Shown one piece after another: positions 47,301 to 60,300 of a stretch of DNA of 64,000 nucleotides. Below the pieces are notes generated by a model. It searched no databases. It saw nothing but the letters and a program-made list of their open reading frames with translations, and was not told where the DNA came from. The translations under genes and the position numbers were made by a program. This DNA comes from Isoetes taiwanensis (taxonomy: Eukaryota; Streptophyta; Lycopodiopsida; Isoetales; Isoetaceae). The DNA lies in NCBI GenBank assembly GCA_021234155.1, contig JAJEKV010000038.1, forward strand, positions 4,772,847 to 4,836,846, in the 5' to 3' direction. Within the stretch, counting starts at the first letter, position 1; every line of letters begins with the position of its first letter.

Positions 47301-47567
47301 AGTATTACTTCTGTGTTGATCAGATTAATGGCAATCAGAGATGGAAATAACGGACATAGACAAAGCACCTCGCTTGATGCGCTCATAAATGAGCCTAGTC
47401 CATATCCTCCCACTCTCACAGGTAAGGATTATCAAACAATTACAAAACAATGCTTCTGCTTATTAGTTTTCGCTAAAATGACGTTTTTCATTTTTCTTCC
47501 CCAAGGTTCATCTGGAACTCCCGAAAGCGACTTCAAGTCAAACATCCCCTTCGATCATGGAAGATAG
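44312..47567 (+). pseudogene. LRR receptor-like kinase (class XII-like, non-RD), one 1-bp frameshift
   Basis: First frame 44312-45178: signal peptide (YGVICMAMILIHL), LRR N-cap (ALLSFKANITSDP, CSWKGITC) and about seven LRRs. A run of five T at 45172-45176 has one base too many and makes a TAG. In the next frame the LRRs resume with FSFWQNQLTGTLP and continue for about fourteen more. The membrane helix is near 46275-46340 (IIIIVVAAIAFLAVISCCLW). The kinase has GSGGFSIVYKG, AVKKMN (Lys), HCDIKPQN in place of HRD (non-RD), ADFGIARL and VAPE. Introns 46951-47025 (75 bp) and 47422-47505 (84 bp) have GT-AG ends and are both open in frame. Corrected length is about 1,031 residues. Non-RD class XII kinases such as FLS2, EFR and XA21 sense microbial patterns; this role is inferred. 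An in-frame addition (TLVGQAVGVGDFA, about 45003-45045) breaks one LRR. Confidence 0.85.
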
Positions 47568-49124
47568 AAACACTACTCACGTCTTGTTTGAATCGGGAAT
47601 TGAAGAGGAGGAAATTCCGACATGAAGCATATTTTTGTCTTGTATGTGTGTTTAGCCGTTCTGCACTGTACAAAACATGCAACATGCAATGTAAATTTGA
47701 GTTTGCTTTTAATCGACTGTAAATTGCAGCACCAAAATGAGAAGAGGTGCTCCCCTTAAAGTACTATCCTACTTTGGATCATTTTAGGACTGCAATGCAA
47801 TGACAGCAGAAAGGTGATGGGGGGCTGCCCACAAACCGTGGGCTTAAGTTGACCTGGATTTTTTTAATCAAAACGGAAAAATATTACTGAAGAAGTAATT
47901 TCAATGACCTTGAAATTTCGGTAGGAAATTTTGTGCACGCGAGTCGCGTCGGTAGGAAATTTTAAGCCATTGCTAACCCCATCCTAATCCCTTTGTTATT
48001 GGGGTTGTGGCATATCCTGAGTATATGCTGGAATATACTCAGAATATGTTGATGACTGCTCCAAACCGATTGTACCCTGTAAACTGGCGGTCATTTGCGT
48101 TCTAAATCGAGGATGGTCCAACCGGTTAACCGGCATGGCAGACACTCAAATCCGGTGATAGATATGGAGTGCGTTGTTCTCCCCATGCAGGGGCTTATAG
48201 ATGTGCATGTCTGATATTAGGGCAAAAGTATGCTGGTGGGTATCAAAAGCAGGCGTCCGGACACATGCTGACAGCACTCATATAGCACATATGGCAGCTT
48301 GTTTAAGGTGTTACTGGTACTAGCACATGGTAATTAGGTAATCAATAGAAATATGTAACAACTCCAACTAATAACAAGTGGAATACTATGATAGAATAGT
48401 ACATCCAGGGTGCTGATCTAAGTGCTGGGGCCGCGTTTTTTTGATACCCACTAGCATACTTTTGCCCATTAATACAGATTGCTTCGACCTTTTTCTTCAG
48501 GGTTGTATCCAAAGTATGGTCTAAGATATCCTGCATCTCTGTCATCCATTGCAGCCAGTCCATCTCCAGTTTGTCCTTGTTGGGTCTGGAGCTTTGTAAG
48601 TCGAGTCGAAATAATGCTACAACTTCTATCTTCTTCCTTGGAATGTGTCATTTTTGGACACTGTAACAAGAATGCATGGAAGCACAACTTTGTCGAATCA
48701 AGTCAAGGTATGCTTTTATTTTTTTCTTTAAACCGTGGAAGTCTGAATAAAGCTGTGAGTTTTTTGCTAGTGCTTTTTCTTTGGGGCAGTGATACGTTTG
48801 TCTGTCAGTGAATTTTTTTTTGGGCAAATTGTTCTCTTTCCCTTTCTTTTTGCATCATTCTCAGAAGCGGCTTTGCCATGCTTGTAACTATCATAGTCTA
48901 TCCGTTCCATATTCCTGCAGTTTTTCTTAACAATTCATTTTTCTAACAGTTTGAGTTTGATATTCCCGCAAAGTTTGTAGTTTGTTAATTGGATGATGTT
49001 GTTTTGAGCTGCAGGCAGAAGTTCAAAATCTGAACTAGTTAGTTTTTCATCTTTGTTGTTCTTCATAGAATTATCTGTTAATCTCTTGTCAGCAATGCTA
49101 TGATAAATGTATATGGTCTGAACA
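47568..49124. other. 3' flank of LRR kinase, no gene recognised
   Basis: Mixed spacer. A minus-strand stretch at about 48470-48650 reads STRLTKLQTQQGQTGDGLAA and could be an exon, but I cannot name a family. TGAGTATATGCTGGAATATACTCAG-like inverted repeats lie at 48019-48045. Confidence 0.35.
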
Positions 49125-49330
49125 ATGGGGGCAGGCTGGCTGCAAAAGCAAGGCATACAACTAGATGCAATGACTTTTGTTTCCCTTGTTACAACATGCA
49201 ACCATGCTGGGCTAATGTGTATCTCAAAAAATGATAAAGAAGAATTTGGTATTGCACCAACAGTGATTGATCTTTTTGCATGTTTAGGGAAGCTGCACAG
49301 GGTAGAACACTTGCTAACCATCATTCATTT
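49095..49330 (+). pseudogene. PPR fragment
   Basis: Frames at 49095-49330 read SAMINVYG, then QKQGIQLDAMTFVSLVTTCN and HAGLM, followed by DLFACLGKLHRVEHLL. This matches the late repeats of plant PPR-DYW proteins (G--PD-VTF-S-L-AC-HAGL ... DL--R-G-L-EAE-L). It is only two repeats long and frameshifted. No E or DYW domain follows. Confidence 0.65.
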
Positions 49331-49573
49331 AAATTGGATTTATGTCTGTTCCAAAAGCACGCCACTTTTGCATACCCTTTTCTCAATATAGTGTTTTGTT
49401 GTGTGACATGCTGTTTTGCATTGTTGCAAATTTTTGCATTGTAGTAGTGGGTGGTTTAACATTTTCTTGTTTTAGTAAGAAGAATGTGGTGTTTCAATAG
49501 CATTTGTAGGTAACAACACATCAATATGCACAGAACACTTTTTACATTGTATTCACTTGATATGAAGATTACA

Positions 49574-52246
49574 TCATGGAGGGACTAGTCCTTTCTTTGT
49601 CAAATAACTCTCCAGATAGGGATCCATCTCCTTAGTCCGATCTAGTTCTGGATGCGTTTTGACAACATCTGATACTGTTTTACCAGAAGCCAAGCCACTC
49701 ATGATGGACATGAATAGTACTAGAAACTCATCTGTTGAGTAATCTTGTGGAGTATAAGTTGGTGGATTTAGAGCCTGACCTTGATTATAAAAGCACTTAA
49801 GAGCATCATCATCTACTATTATGATGTCCTCTTTCTTTGAATGCCAAAAGCTGATCCATCATAGTACCTAGATGTTTCCACGAAGACCGGTTTGCCATCC
49901 TGGATATCTTGGATGTGGAAACTTTATACACCTACTTTGGTCCCAAATCGTCACAAAGTCTCGATTCATGCACGGTAACACCCTAAGTACTTCATCAACA
50001 TTTCTGCGTTCCATTGAGGACCGGATGGCAACTCGAAACAATCTGACGCCTCATTCATCATATCTTCTAAGTGTGGACGAGGATAGATCCACTTAGTATT
50101 CGATTCTAGAGGGACTTGCTCAAGTCATCCCCTGTTAATAAGCTTCTTAGGAAACGTTTTACATAGGACACCATTCGGTCGAAGACAATGATTTTGTCAC
50201 AAGCGGTGGAGGCCCCGAACCATGGAAAACAAAGAGTTAGCCATGCAAAAGTGTTACGTAATACACGCCAAGCGTTTTATCCTTCATAAATAAGCTACAT
50301 ATCGCGCGCTGGCGTGAATTACCTTTCATCGTCGCCGTCATCCGCAGGCAGTCTTAAGCGTCTACTTCACTCCCGGATGCTTCTTTCCGGAAGCATGAAC
50401 GCCCACCACCGTTAAGTTCGGACCGTTCTCTTCTATGAAAGCTACCACGGGGGGTTTGATTCCTAACCTCAGTGGTTGCATCTGAGCTTGCATGATCATC
50501 CTGGCTGCTATCAGCAACTGCCGCAGTCGTACCCCCAAGCTGGACATTACCAGTTGGAATGTTATCAAGCATGGACGTAAATTTTTTCTCCATGGTCTCA
50601 CGTTCTCGCTCTAGCATTTCGGCCTTCTCCTCGGGGTTGCATTGCTTTTTGAACGATTCGGAGTTGCACTTTCGGAGGCTTTTGTGAACTAGTATTACCT
50701 TCGCCCTTTGTAAGGTACCAAAGCCCACGGGTTTTATCTTTGACGGGACCCCAATCAGCCGTGTGGCTAGTACCTTTTCAAAAACACTTCAAGGAAATCC
50801 CTGGACTGGTCATCGTTGACGAAACTTAAACATCTTCTTGATGTCTTCAGGGCCTCTCTACCAATATACCCTCCAACATGCAATTCACAGCAAGTGGTAT
50901 CAAGTGGTGCAAATGCCTCAACAAGATAGCTTGCAGATTGATTGCAAACCCATGTTTATTCAAGGGTCCCTTTTCTTTTGTCGGCAATTCGGAGTGATGT
51001 CTTTCCCAGAGGTTAGGAACATCAAATTCCTCGCCTTCATTTGCTTCATCCTCATCATCTGCTTTGTAGAAGACATTTTTCAAGTTGGGTTCATCCAAAA
51101 GAAAACACTGCCATGCACCTTTATCCGATGCCCTTTGCTCTTAGCTACCTCATAGTCGTCATCCGGCACAAGGGATATCATTATGAAGATTATACAAGCG
51201 CTTTTATCTTTGCATCCTCAAATCAAGATCCTTTGTCTCAAAGAGAAGAGAGCCTTCCCTAACGACCTTTAGGCATTCCAAGTCGTATGAAGCCACCAAA
51301 GCATGCATATGAGGCTCTCCTGGGGGGCATATGATGACAATAGTAAAGAGCTTCTGAGTTGTTAAGCCTATGCAGCTACTAAAAAAACTGTTGTACTCCT
51401 GTTGAGTCATCCCCTTCTCTCCTTTTGCGTCCCCGCTATCCAATACAAACAGAGAAATATTACGAGGGCCTATTGTTGTATCGGGTAGGAGACCTTTATA
51501 GCCAGTAGAGACCGGTATTGGAGTGCAGGTAAGTCACCACCAACATCTTTCAGGACGACAACCTTTCTTCTCAGCTCAGCCATCACCTTATCGAGATAGC
51601 TTTGAGGTGTCTTTGTTGGTTCTTTGATTTCTGTTTTTTGAAAATTCCTTCGACCAAAAGACGTATTTCTTGATGTCATCAGCCAGACCACGCCATACTT
51701 GTCTAGCAGGCCCGACTTGCACAATGTTACATCACCAGATAGCTTCTGAAGTTCTTCATCAACTGCTACCTTCATAACTCGCATGTTCTTTATATGAGTG
51801 CAACAATCAATGAAGGACATTTTATCCTTAACTGAAGAAGCCTTCTTGTACAGAACTTCTTTGCTTATGCATTGATTTAACAACCAAATGATTTCATCAT
51901 CTTGAAGGCCCTGTACTTTCCTCATCTCGGTAGTCTTGAGATCAAATATTGAAGTATCTTGAGGAGGCACTCGTCCCATTGGGTCTGGTAGCTGTTTCTG
52001 AGCATAAGCATCCCAGAACTCGTTCCACTTCGCCCAGACTTCGTCCTTAGCGAAGACGATCTTGTAGGCATCTGTAGGACCTCTGGAAGCCGCCCGGGCG
52101 TCTGCTTTGCTTCCTCCCAGTTTTTTTTCCTGTTTTTTTGGCTCTTGGTTTCCTATCTTGGATGATAGTCCGAGCCAAGGTCTTTTCCAATGCCTTAAAC
52201 TCCTCGGGACTTCGTTCCTCCCTTTTTGTTTGCGGGGGTCTTCCAT
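49574..52246 (-). pseudogene. Unassigned multi-frame gene, probably transposon-derived
   Basis: Protein-like minus-strand segments in order: 52246-51470 (258 codons; WNEFWDAYAQKQLPDP, DDEIIWLLNQCISKEV, FIDCCTHIKNMRVMKV); 51443-51204 (KLFTIVIICPPGEPHMHAL); 51098-50847 (acidic); 50728-50354 (coiled: NPEEKAEMLERERETMEKKF); near 49920 (DIQDGKPVFVETSRYYDGS); and 49860-49574 (YTPQDYSTDEFLVLFMSIMS, ending KKGLVPP). They point the same way and look like exons or frames of one long protein. Stops and shifts between them show decay. I do not recognise the family. The lack of neighbouring host genes and the GC-rich repeats upstream (52390-52700) suggest a mobile element. Confidence 0.45.
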
Positions 52247-52389
52247 ATTCTATCCATTCTTTGGCGGGCATGGCCCGAGTTGTTCCACGTAAGGGCTGCC
52301 GCGTGTAAGGAAAGCATGTCGGCCAATATGAGCGGGGCATACAAAAAATTAACCGCTTTTAGATCAAGCAAAAGGATAATCGAGGGAAG

Positions 52390-52800
52390 CGTCAAAGGCG
52401 GTAGGTGCCAATTCGGCGCTGGCGGGAATTCATCTTTACCAATTAAGCGGGCGTGTATTCGTCCGCCAATTGTCGGCATGAATACACGCCACGCATGCGA
52501 ATTACCAGCTGCAATTCGGCGCTGGCGTGAATTCATCTGCCAATTCGGCGCTGGCGTGTATTAGTCCGTGTGTCGGCATGAATACCGCCACGCCAATTGC
52601 CAATGTATTGCGATTGGCGGGGGTGCACACAATGATACGCGTATAAAATCGTGCGTGTATGCGGAAGGGGGTTTAATTTGAGGTATTTCCGAACGCGTAT
52701 CGCGTACGGATGACATAAAGTCGAAAAATGGCTAGAATACGTTAGGGGGTAGGATGCAATAGTCTACCCCCATATTTTTTAAATATCGTTAGGGGTATGC
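52390..52800. repeat. GC-rich short repeats upstream of the unassigned gene
   Basis: CAATTCGGCGCTGGCG recurs at about 52411, 52511 and 52541, each time followed by TGAATTCATC, GGAATTCATC or TGTATTAGTCC. CGGCATGAATAC occurs twice (52476, 52574). A relative, GCGCTGGCGTGAATTA, sits at 50307, at the other side of the gene. Two GTTAGGGG(G)TA motifs lie at 52740 and 52786. Repeats on both sides suggest subterminal sequences of an element spanning about 50.3-52.8 kb, but ends could not be fixed. Confidence 0.4.
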
Positions 52801-55800
52801 CCTTGTTTTTTTGGTCGAGTAAACTTGAGGGGCTCCCGATCTCGGGCGGTCGCAGCGGTACCGAGTACCACCGAGGTTACGGCATTCGAGCTCACGGGAG
52901 CTTTTTCGACATCGGCATTAGTCTCTTTTTTCCGGTCTCGATTCGCGGTATTCACGGTATTAAGTTGCGGTATTCGATTCTTGCGGGTCGATTCTTGATA
53001 TTCCGGTCATTTGGTTTGGCAGGGGTTTGGCATTATTCACTTCTTCCAGTAGTGCTCCAAGTAAATCTCATTTGGTCGGCATTTGGCATGGCACAAGAAG
53101 ATACAGTAAGGCCAGTGTTCATGCCTCTTTAACTGGGTTTTTTTACTGTTATAGCTCAAGCTCAAGGCAAAAAAAACGCAGAGGTAAATGATTGTTCCAG
53201 AAGTATTGAAATCCTGCTGGTTTTGCTAAGCTTTGCACTTTCGGCTGGAAGATATCACGCTAACCCCAAAATCTGCTCTATGTGTAGTTTTTTGCTGTCT
53301 TTTTTGCAAAAAAACAACACTTAAACACCACCCATAGTAATGTTCCGAAAATGCTAGAAAACACGTGTAGTTTTTTAGTGTTGTTTTTTACACATAAAAG
53401 ACGTGTAGTTTTTATGCGTGGTTTTTGGAAAAAAAACAACACATAGTTTTTATGTGTAGTTTTCACCGTGTAAAACAACCTGTAAATTCTATGTGTGGTT
53501 TAGAGAAAAACAACGTGTGTTTTTCAGTAAAAACAACATGGTTTCAAGTGTGGTATTCACCTATAAACAATGCATGGTCTTCATGGTCTTTCTGTGTTGT
53601 TTTTTTTTTAGTGTTGTTTCTAGTGTAACTAGACATTGTTTATTTTCAATATAAGTCACGTTGTTTTCGATATTACAACATGTGGAAAACTAATATTACT
53701 ACAGTAAAAAAGAAAAACTACATGGCATGTCCACACATTGAAAAAAAAAAACATTGTTTTCATGCGTCGAAACTAAAATTACAACACTATAAAAAAATTA
53801 CTACAAGTCATGTCCACATAGGCTTTTGATTTTCTTCACCTTATGGGAATCGAACCCAAACAAGTCCTTTCAGGCAATAACAATGAAATAGAATGTCTAC
53901 AAAAGCATGGGCTAGCATTATCTACTAAAAAATGAGAAGCCACTTACAATGTATTTAATTGGTAACCTAATCTGCAAAAAATGCAGCACTGTGTTGTAGA
54001 ACCAGGACACCTAAAGCTTTAGATAACAGAAGCAAATAGAACAAAAAAACCCAGAAACTAGGCTTTAAAACTATGTTTTGACAAAGGTAAGGAAACAGAA
54101 GTTTGTCTTGCAGCACTGTATGTAGAACTAGCAAATTATAAGCTACCAAAGCAATAGAACAGAAACCCTTATCCTAACTAAAGGAGGAATACAGAGAGAA
54201 CCAAGTATTACTGCAAATACCTTTCAAAAAATGAGCGTCAACAAGAATCTACATCATGATATCCTTCTGTAGGTGCACTTCTTAATCTGATTGTGAGGTA
54301 CAAATATGCTCAAGGGACTAATTCCAACCCTGTATAACATGGTAATCATCCATAAACACCACAACTTTATCCTCCAAATATAATATCTGAGATATCAGTT
54401 ATTATTATTACCTTTAGTCACCTAAAAAGCTTGTGAATCAAGCAATGTTCCTAATGAAAGATTTCATGACCCATTTCAATGTTGTAATGCCCTGCTTAGG
54501 AGCACTTCCAACAAATTACATACCGCAAGCAGCCTTAGATCTATGGCCTTACGCTTCTCCTGCAAAGAAAGATGAAAATGTTAAGGCTATTGCAAAAATA
54601 GGCGATTATACTTCAAAATAAGGAAATCGGTTTCCTTTCATCCTATACCTTTCATTAATGGGATCAAAATCCCCCGTTTAAAAAGGAACTAATGACCCAT
54701 TTCCCGGATAAACAATCTAAGTGGTATGCAATCGTATGCATAAGTTCAATTAGAAGTCAATTCTACCTAAAAATGGAACACCGCATCGAATTCTGAATTT
54801 GACACAAAACCGATCCAAAAATGCAAATGAAATAGTCTTTGGAGATACTTACATAGATAATGTCGACAATGTGAACCCTGATTCATGAGAGTTTTGAGTT
54901 CTACTACGAGGCATTTCGGTTTTAACCTGCAGTAAGACATATTCTAACGTTTAAAAGGGCAATAGCATTGTAGGTTTAGTTCATAATAAAGTTCCACAAG
55001 TTTGACCGTTGGCTTAGGCTTACCTTCTAAGTATCAAGCCCTTAATGACAAACCAAATCCAACAAACTCCGTGTTCCCATCACCCCCCAAAAACATTATG
55101 AAAATCTGGATTCTAACATTTATAATGAAATAGTAGCAAGATGGTAGGCTCACCCTCACAAGTAGATGATCGTTTGTTCATGAGCTTTTACGCGTTTTAA
55201 TGCCTTTGCCACAATGAATCACAATGCTTCACCCCATCGATGTCCCCTGTTTAAATAAAACGATCATGATTAATCGAGGAAAAATAAAAGGGAAAGAGGG
55301 AAGAAGGTTACCGTCTTCATGCTTCACCGGTTTCAGAGCTAGATATGAAGCCGGCCCTTCATTCCCCACCGGATTTATCAGCACCATTTCACGGCCTCTG
55401 CCTTTGGTAAGCTTCGAAAACTTCACCGGATTTCGTGATCGAGGTATCAAGCCGCGCCTTCATCCTCCACCGAATTTTCCAACACTATTTTCCAGCCTCT
55501 GTGCAAGCTTCAAGATGCTACATGCGCCATCGCTGGAGCCGTGGATCATCGGAGCCATCGCCATGGCCATACCAAAGCGCCAAAGGCGGGATACAGGACA
55601 AAGGGAAACAAAGCCGTTTAAGTCCAACCAATAGAATGAGAGGACCTGGATCGAAATCCAGGCCGTTCATCTAGGCTTATCCCGGCCGTCGAATTATAAC
55701 ATCTGTTTCCTATGATATTGCCAAGCGAGAATTAAGGGTTTTTGTTTTTGGGTTGCCCGACTAGTGGAGGTGAGAAAGGAATATGCCTCGTTTATACCAG

Positions 55801-57355
55801 AACAAGGGCCCAGATTTGAGCATGCGATGAGATGAAGGGGACAGATGAGATTCAAGATAGTGGACCTCTCATGCAAAAAGCCGTAGGAGCCAGAGAGCAG
55901 AGGGAATTCGGGAGTTTTCATGCGCGGAACGTTAGAGAGATAGGTAATGTGCAAAGCCCTGTTCCAACACCTGCAAATCGACTCATTCTTTCTTCATGGC
56001 TTCTGAACTTAACACAGTCCAATTTAGATAGGGTGTACACCCACCACACCATCTTCAAAAGACCAATTTAGATAGGGTATACACCCACCACACCAGCTTC
56101 AAAAGACCACATTTGGCTTCGCACATACTCTACAACACAGCAAGTTTGGATTTAGGAACCAGGATTTAGAACCTTGGCTACAGTTTAACTACCCACGAAT
56201 TGCAGGTGATACACTCTTGTGAACACAGCAATGGACTCATCCTGTTATGGAAGAACCACCGCATGAGGCTCATGGTCATTGATTTTCTAGCAGGTATGTT
56301 ATATTACAAATTGGTATGAATGTATGGAACTAAAGGCAACTTCCTTCCAACTTATAGGCACAATCGCAAATTTCATGGTTTGGACATGATGCATTTGGGC
56401 AGTGAAGTCTTTTGGTACACTGGCCTTCAAAGTCAGATTCTAGAATAATATTGTCTTCTATTGCAACATTTGGTTCTTTTCAACAAAGTAATAGGGAGCA
56501 TTGATAGTGCATCCTTCATTTTAAACAAGAATTGTGTTCGCGCAAGGCCCATGGAGTTGCCATATGGAGTTATCCAGAAGTGCATAATTAGTTGATGTAG
56601 CAATGAAACACCAGTGGCATGATCCTTCATTGCAAATGTTGGCAATGTGGGAACGGAGGCACGTATCACCAAGCAACCTTACTTCATTAAAATGTAAGGA
56701 CATTGAAGTAAGCCAATAAGTAGTGCACCTGAACATGTGTTGGCAGGTTTGAGGCAGGCAGTGAAATGGAGGACAACACACCATATTTTTGGTCAGGTCA
56801 ACTTCTTTTCATTTGCCTAGCACGTAGTTATTTCTAGTATCATTGCCGACTTTACAGCATGCATTTCAGCCTTCATCTACAGAATGCATGGGAGAAAAAA
56901 GCATGATTCAGGATACACATGTGGCAATACTTTCTCTTGGAGGCATTGATTCATGATCTTCGCTGCACTTACTCATAGGTGTCTTCATTATTGTTGTACT
57001 TGATCATATGCCGATGTAAGGAACCTCTCTTTGATGTTCTTTTGCATCCTATTTATAGTCTTAAAGCATGCTTAATCTCTGTAGTTTGGGAGTGATATCT
57101 CAAGAAAGTCCAATAAAAGAGACCTTGGTAGCAATAGGGCAGCTAATCGAGCATCTGCATGGTGAAAAGATCGAGAACAAACTATAGATTTCATGCATGC
57201 ATTGAAGCCATATAAACTCGTGACTCCTCAGACTAAACTATGATCTATTGTGATCTTTTATTGGATGTAACTATTGTCTTATGGACTTGAAGGTCTCTTC
57301 TGAGAATGATTCAAAGAATTATAAAAAACAAAATGTATATTTATCATAAAATCGT

Positions 57356-60300
57356 TTCCCACGTGCCATGTTTGAGCCACCTTGGCATGTTGGAGCCTAG
57401 GTGGCCTTGGAGCCCGTGTGGCATGTTTGAGCCACCTTGCATGTTGGAGCCTGGGTGGCATGTCTTGATGTGTTGGAGCCTAGGTGGCATGTTTGAGCCA
57501 CTTTGGCATGTTAGAGCCTAGGTGGCATGTTGGAGCCCGCGTGGCATGTCTGGCCACCTTGGCATGTTTGAGTCTAGGTGACATGTTGGAGCCCGCGTGG
57601 CATGTTTGAGCCACCTTGGCATGTTGGAGCCTAGGTGGCATGTTGGAGCACACGCAGAATATGTCCGGAGCCACCTTGGCATGTTTGAGCCTAGGTGGCA
57701 TGTTGGAGCCTAGGTGGCATGTTTGAGACACCTTGGCATGTTGGAGCATAGGTGGCATGTTGGAGCCCATGTGGCATGTTTGAGCCACTTTGGCATGTTG
57801 GAGCCTAGGTGGCATGTTGGAGCCACCTTGGCATGTTTGAGCCTAGGTGGCATGTTTGAGCCAACCTAAGGTGGCATGTTGGAGCCCACATGGCATGTTT
57901 GAGCCACCTTGCCATGTTCGAGCCTAGGTGGCATGTTGGAGCCACCTTATAGCATGTTTTAGCCTAGGTAGCATGTTTGAGCCACCTCGACATGTTTGAG
58001 GCACTTTGACATGTTTGCCACGTGAGCTCCAACATGCCACGTGGGCTCCAACATGCCAAGGTGGCTCAAACATGCCACGTGGACTGCAACATGCCATGTG
58101 GACTCCAACATGCCAAGGTGGCTCAAACATGCCACCTAGGCTCAAACATGCCAAGGTGGCTCCAACATGCCACACGGGCTCCAACATGCCACCTAGGCTC
58201 CAACATGCCAAGGTGGCTCAAGCATGCCACCTAGGCTCAAGCATGCCATCTAGGCACTCCAAATGGTGACATGGCATGCCAAGTAAGCAAGGCCAAGTTT
58301 TGACTAGGCCAAAAATGAAAAGATGTCCATCTTTGGACTTTTCATTGGGTGATGTTGGCAAATTTTGGGTGACATGGCTAGATGGTGGTGACATGGACAT
58401 GATGACTAGGACTTTATGCAAGAAATATGATAACCTTTGGAATTTTTGGTAGAGGAGTTTGGCAATGGATAGAATAAAGGGATCTTGCGCTAACACCCTT
58501 ATTCCCCAAATCGAACTAGGCCAGGACTTTGCGCGGCTTCCTCACCAGAGGGAAGAGGCCAGACCCCAGGGGACGAAGCTCAGAAAGGTTGCCGAGGCAG
58601 CCTTTCCTGCCAGCGCTCCTTCGGGCAGGCAAATGCCAATGCCCCCCTTCCCGGAGCTCGATTTCTCTATCCGACCGCTGAATCCACCGTTCAAGTAACC
58701 TGCTTCGAGCAGGTTCAAAAAAATCCAAGATCCGTCCGGGGAAACTTATCAAACCGTGAAGCGTCCTGCGCTCGACCATGTAGAAACCCAAGTGTTTTGT
58801 CGTTCGAGCAGTACAAAGGCTCCATAATGGAGATTCGACTTCGCCATATCGTCCGGAATGGTGACATTACCCTAGGGACCAAGTTATACGGTCATTTGTT
58901 GCAACGAAAGAAACATGAACCCTCTACATGACAATATTCTGCAGCCATCTCTTACGCCAATTGACTAGGAACGTATTGGAGATGAGCTACTTTGGCACTT
59001 CTTGGAGAAAGAGTGGTCTTCTGCTCACGAAACTTGGTTCCGAGGGTAATCTTGACGTTTTGAGTCCATTGGCAGAGTCAATTTACAATTTTGGAGTGGG
59101 AGAGTTGCCTGTCCGTGGCCAAGGGCCTTTGGGAGAGGATCTTTGGGGTGAACTGTCTGGAAGGTTTTAAGGGTCCATCTTCTGGCGTCAACACCCTCCC
59201 TCTACATGATGACATTGTGCAAGATCCTGGTCGAATCTGATTAGGATATGGCCTCTGAAACATAAACCCTGTGTGTTGCTAGGGTATTAAAGGGTTTACG
59301 TTTTGGAGGCCGAGTTTTTGTCGATTGCACTTGGGATAAGCTGCAATTGAAAACGCGAAGCAATAGGAATTGACGGAATGGGGTTTGGATTTATCCTCCT
59401 CCCATAATGACAGATAGAAGCCAAGAGCGCCTTTTGCAGTAGCAAAATTGTTTGGGATCATTCGGGATGGCCAATAGATCCAAACCCCATTCCTTCAGTT
59501 CCTATTGCTTCATGTTTTTAACTGCAGCTTCTTGACCATGTCCCAAGTGCAACCGACTAAATCGCGACCTCCATAACGTAAACCCTTCAATAACCTAGCA
59601 AACCACAGGGTTTACGTTTCGGAGGCCATATCGTAGTCAGATTTGACCAGGATCTTGCACAATGTGATCAATGTAGAGGAGGGTGTTGATGCGGAAGATG
59701 GACCCTTAAAACCTTCCGTAGCAGCGTTACTTCCCCAAAGGTCCTCTCCTGAAGGCCCTTGGCCACGGATGGGCAACTCTCCCACTCCGGAACTATAAAC
59801 TGACTCTGCCAATGGACTCAAAACATCGACATTACCCTCGAGACCAAGTTTTGTGGGCGGAAGACCACTCTTTCTCCAAGAAGCGCGAAGTCAAATCTCC
59901 ATTCTGGAGCCTTTGTACTGCTCGAACGATTTTTTTGAATTTACTTGAAGCAGGTTACTTGAACGGTGGATTCAACTGTCGGATAGGGAAACCGAGCTCC
60001 AGGAGGGGGGGAAGAGGGGGCATTGGCATTTGCCCCTCCTGATCATTGGCGTGAAAGGCTACCTCCGCCCTTTTGAGGTTCGCCTCCCGGGTCCGGGCTC
60101 TCCCCTCGTGAGGAAGCCGTGCAAAGTCCCGGCCTTGGTTCGATTTGGGGAAAGGTGTTAGCGTTTAAGTTGTTCAAGATCCCTCTATTCTATCCCTTGC
60201 CAAACTCCTCTACCAAAAAATTCTAAAGATTATCATATTTCTTGCATAAAGTTCTAGTCATCATGTCCACATCACCACCATCTAGCCATGTCAACCAAAA

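Noticed and set aside
53828-53862. tRNA or SINE B box on the minus strand (GGGTTCGATTCCC)
   Set aside because: No A box at the right distance and no cloverleaf; probably chance inside E2.
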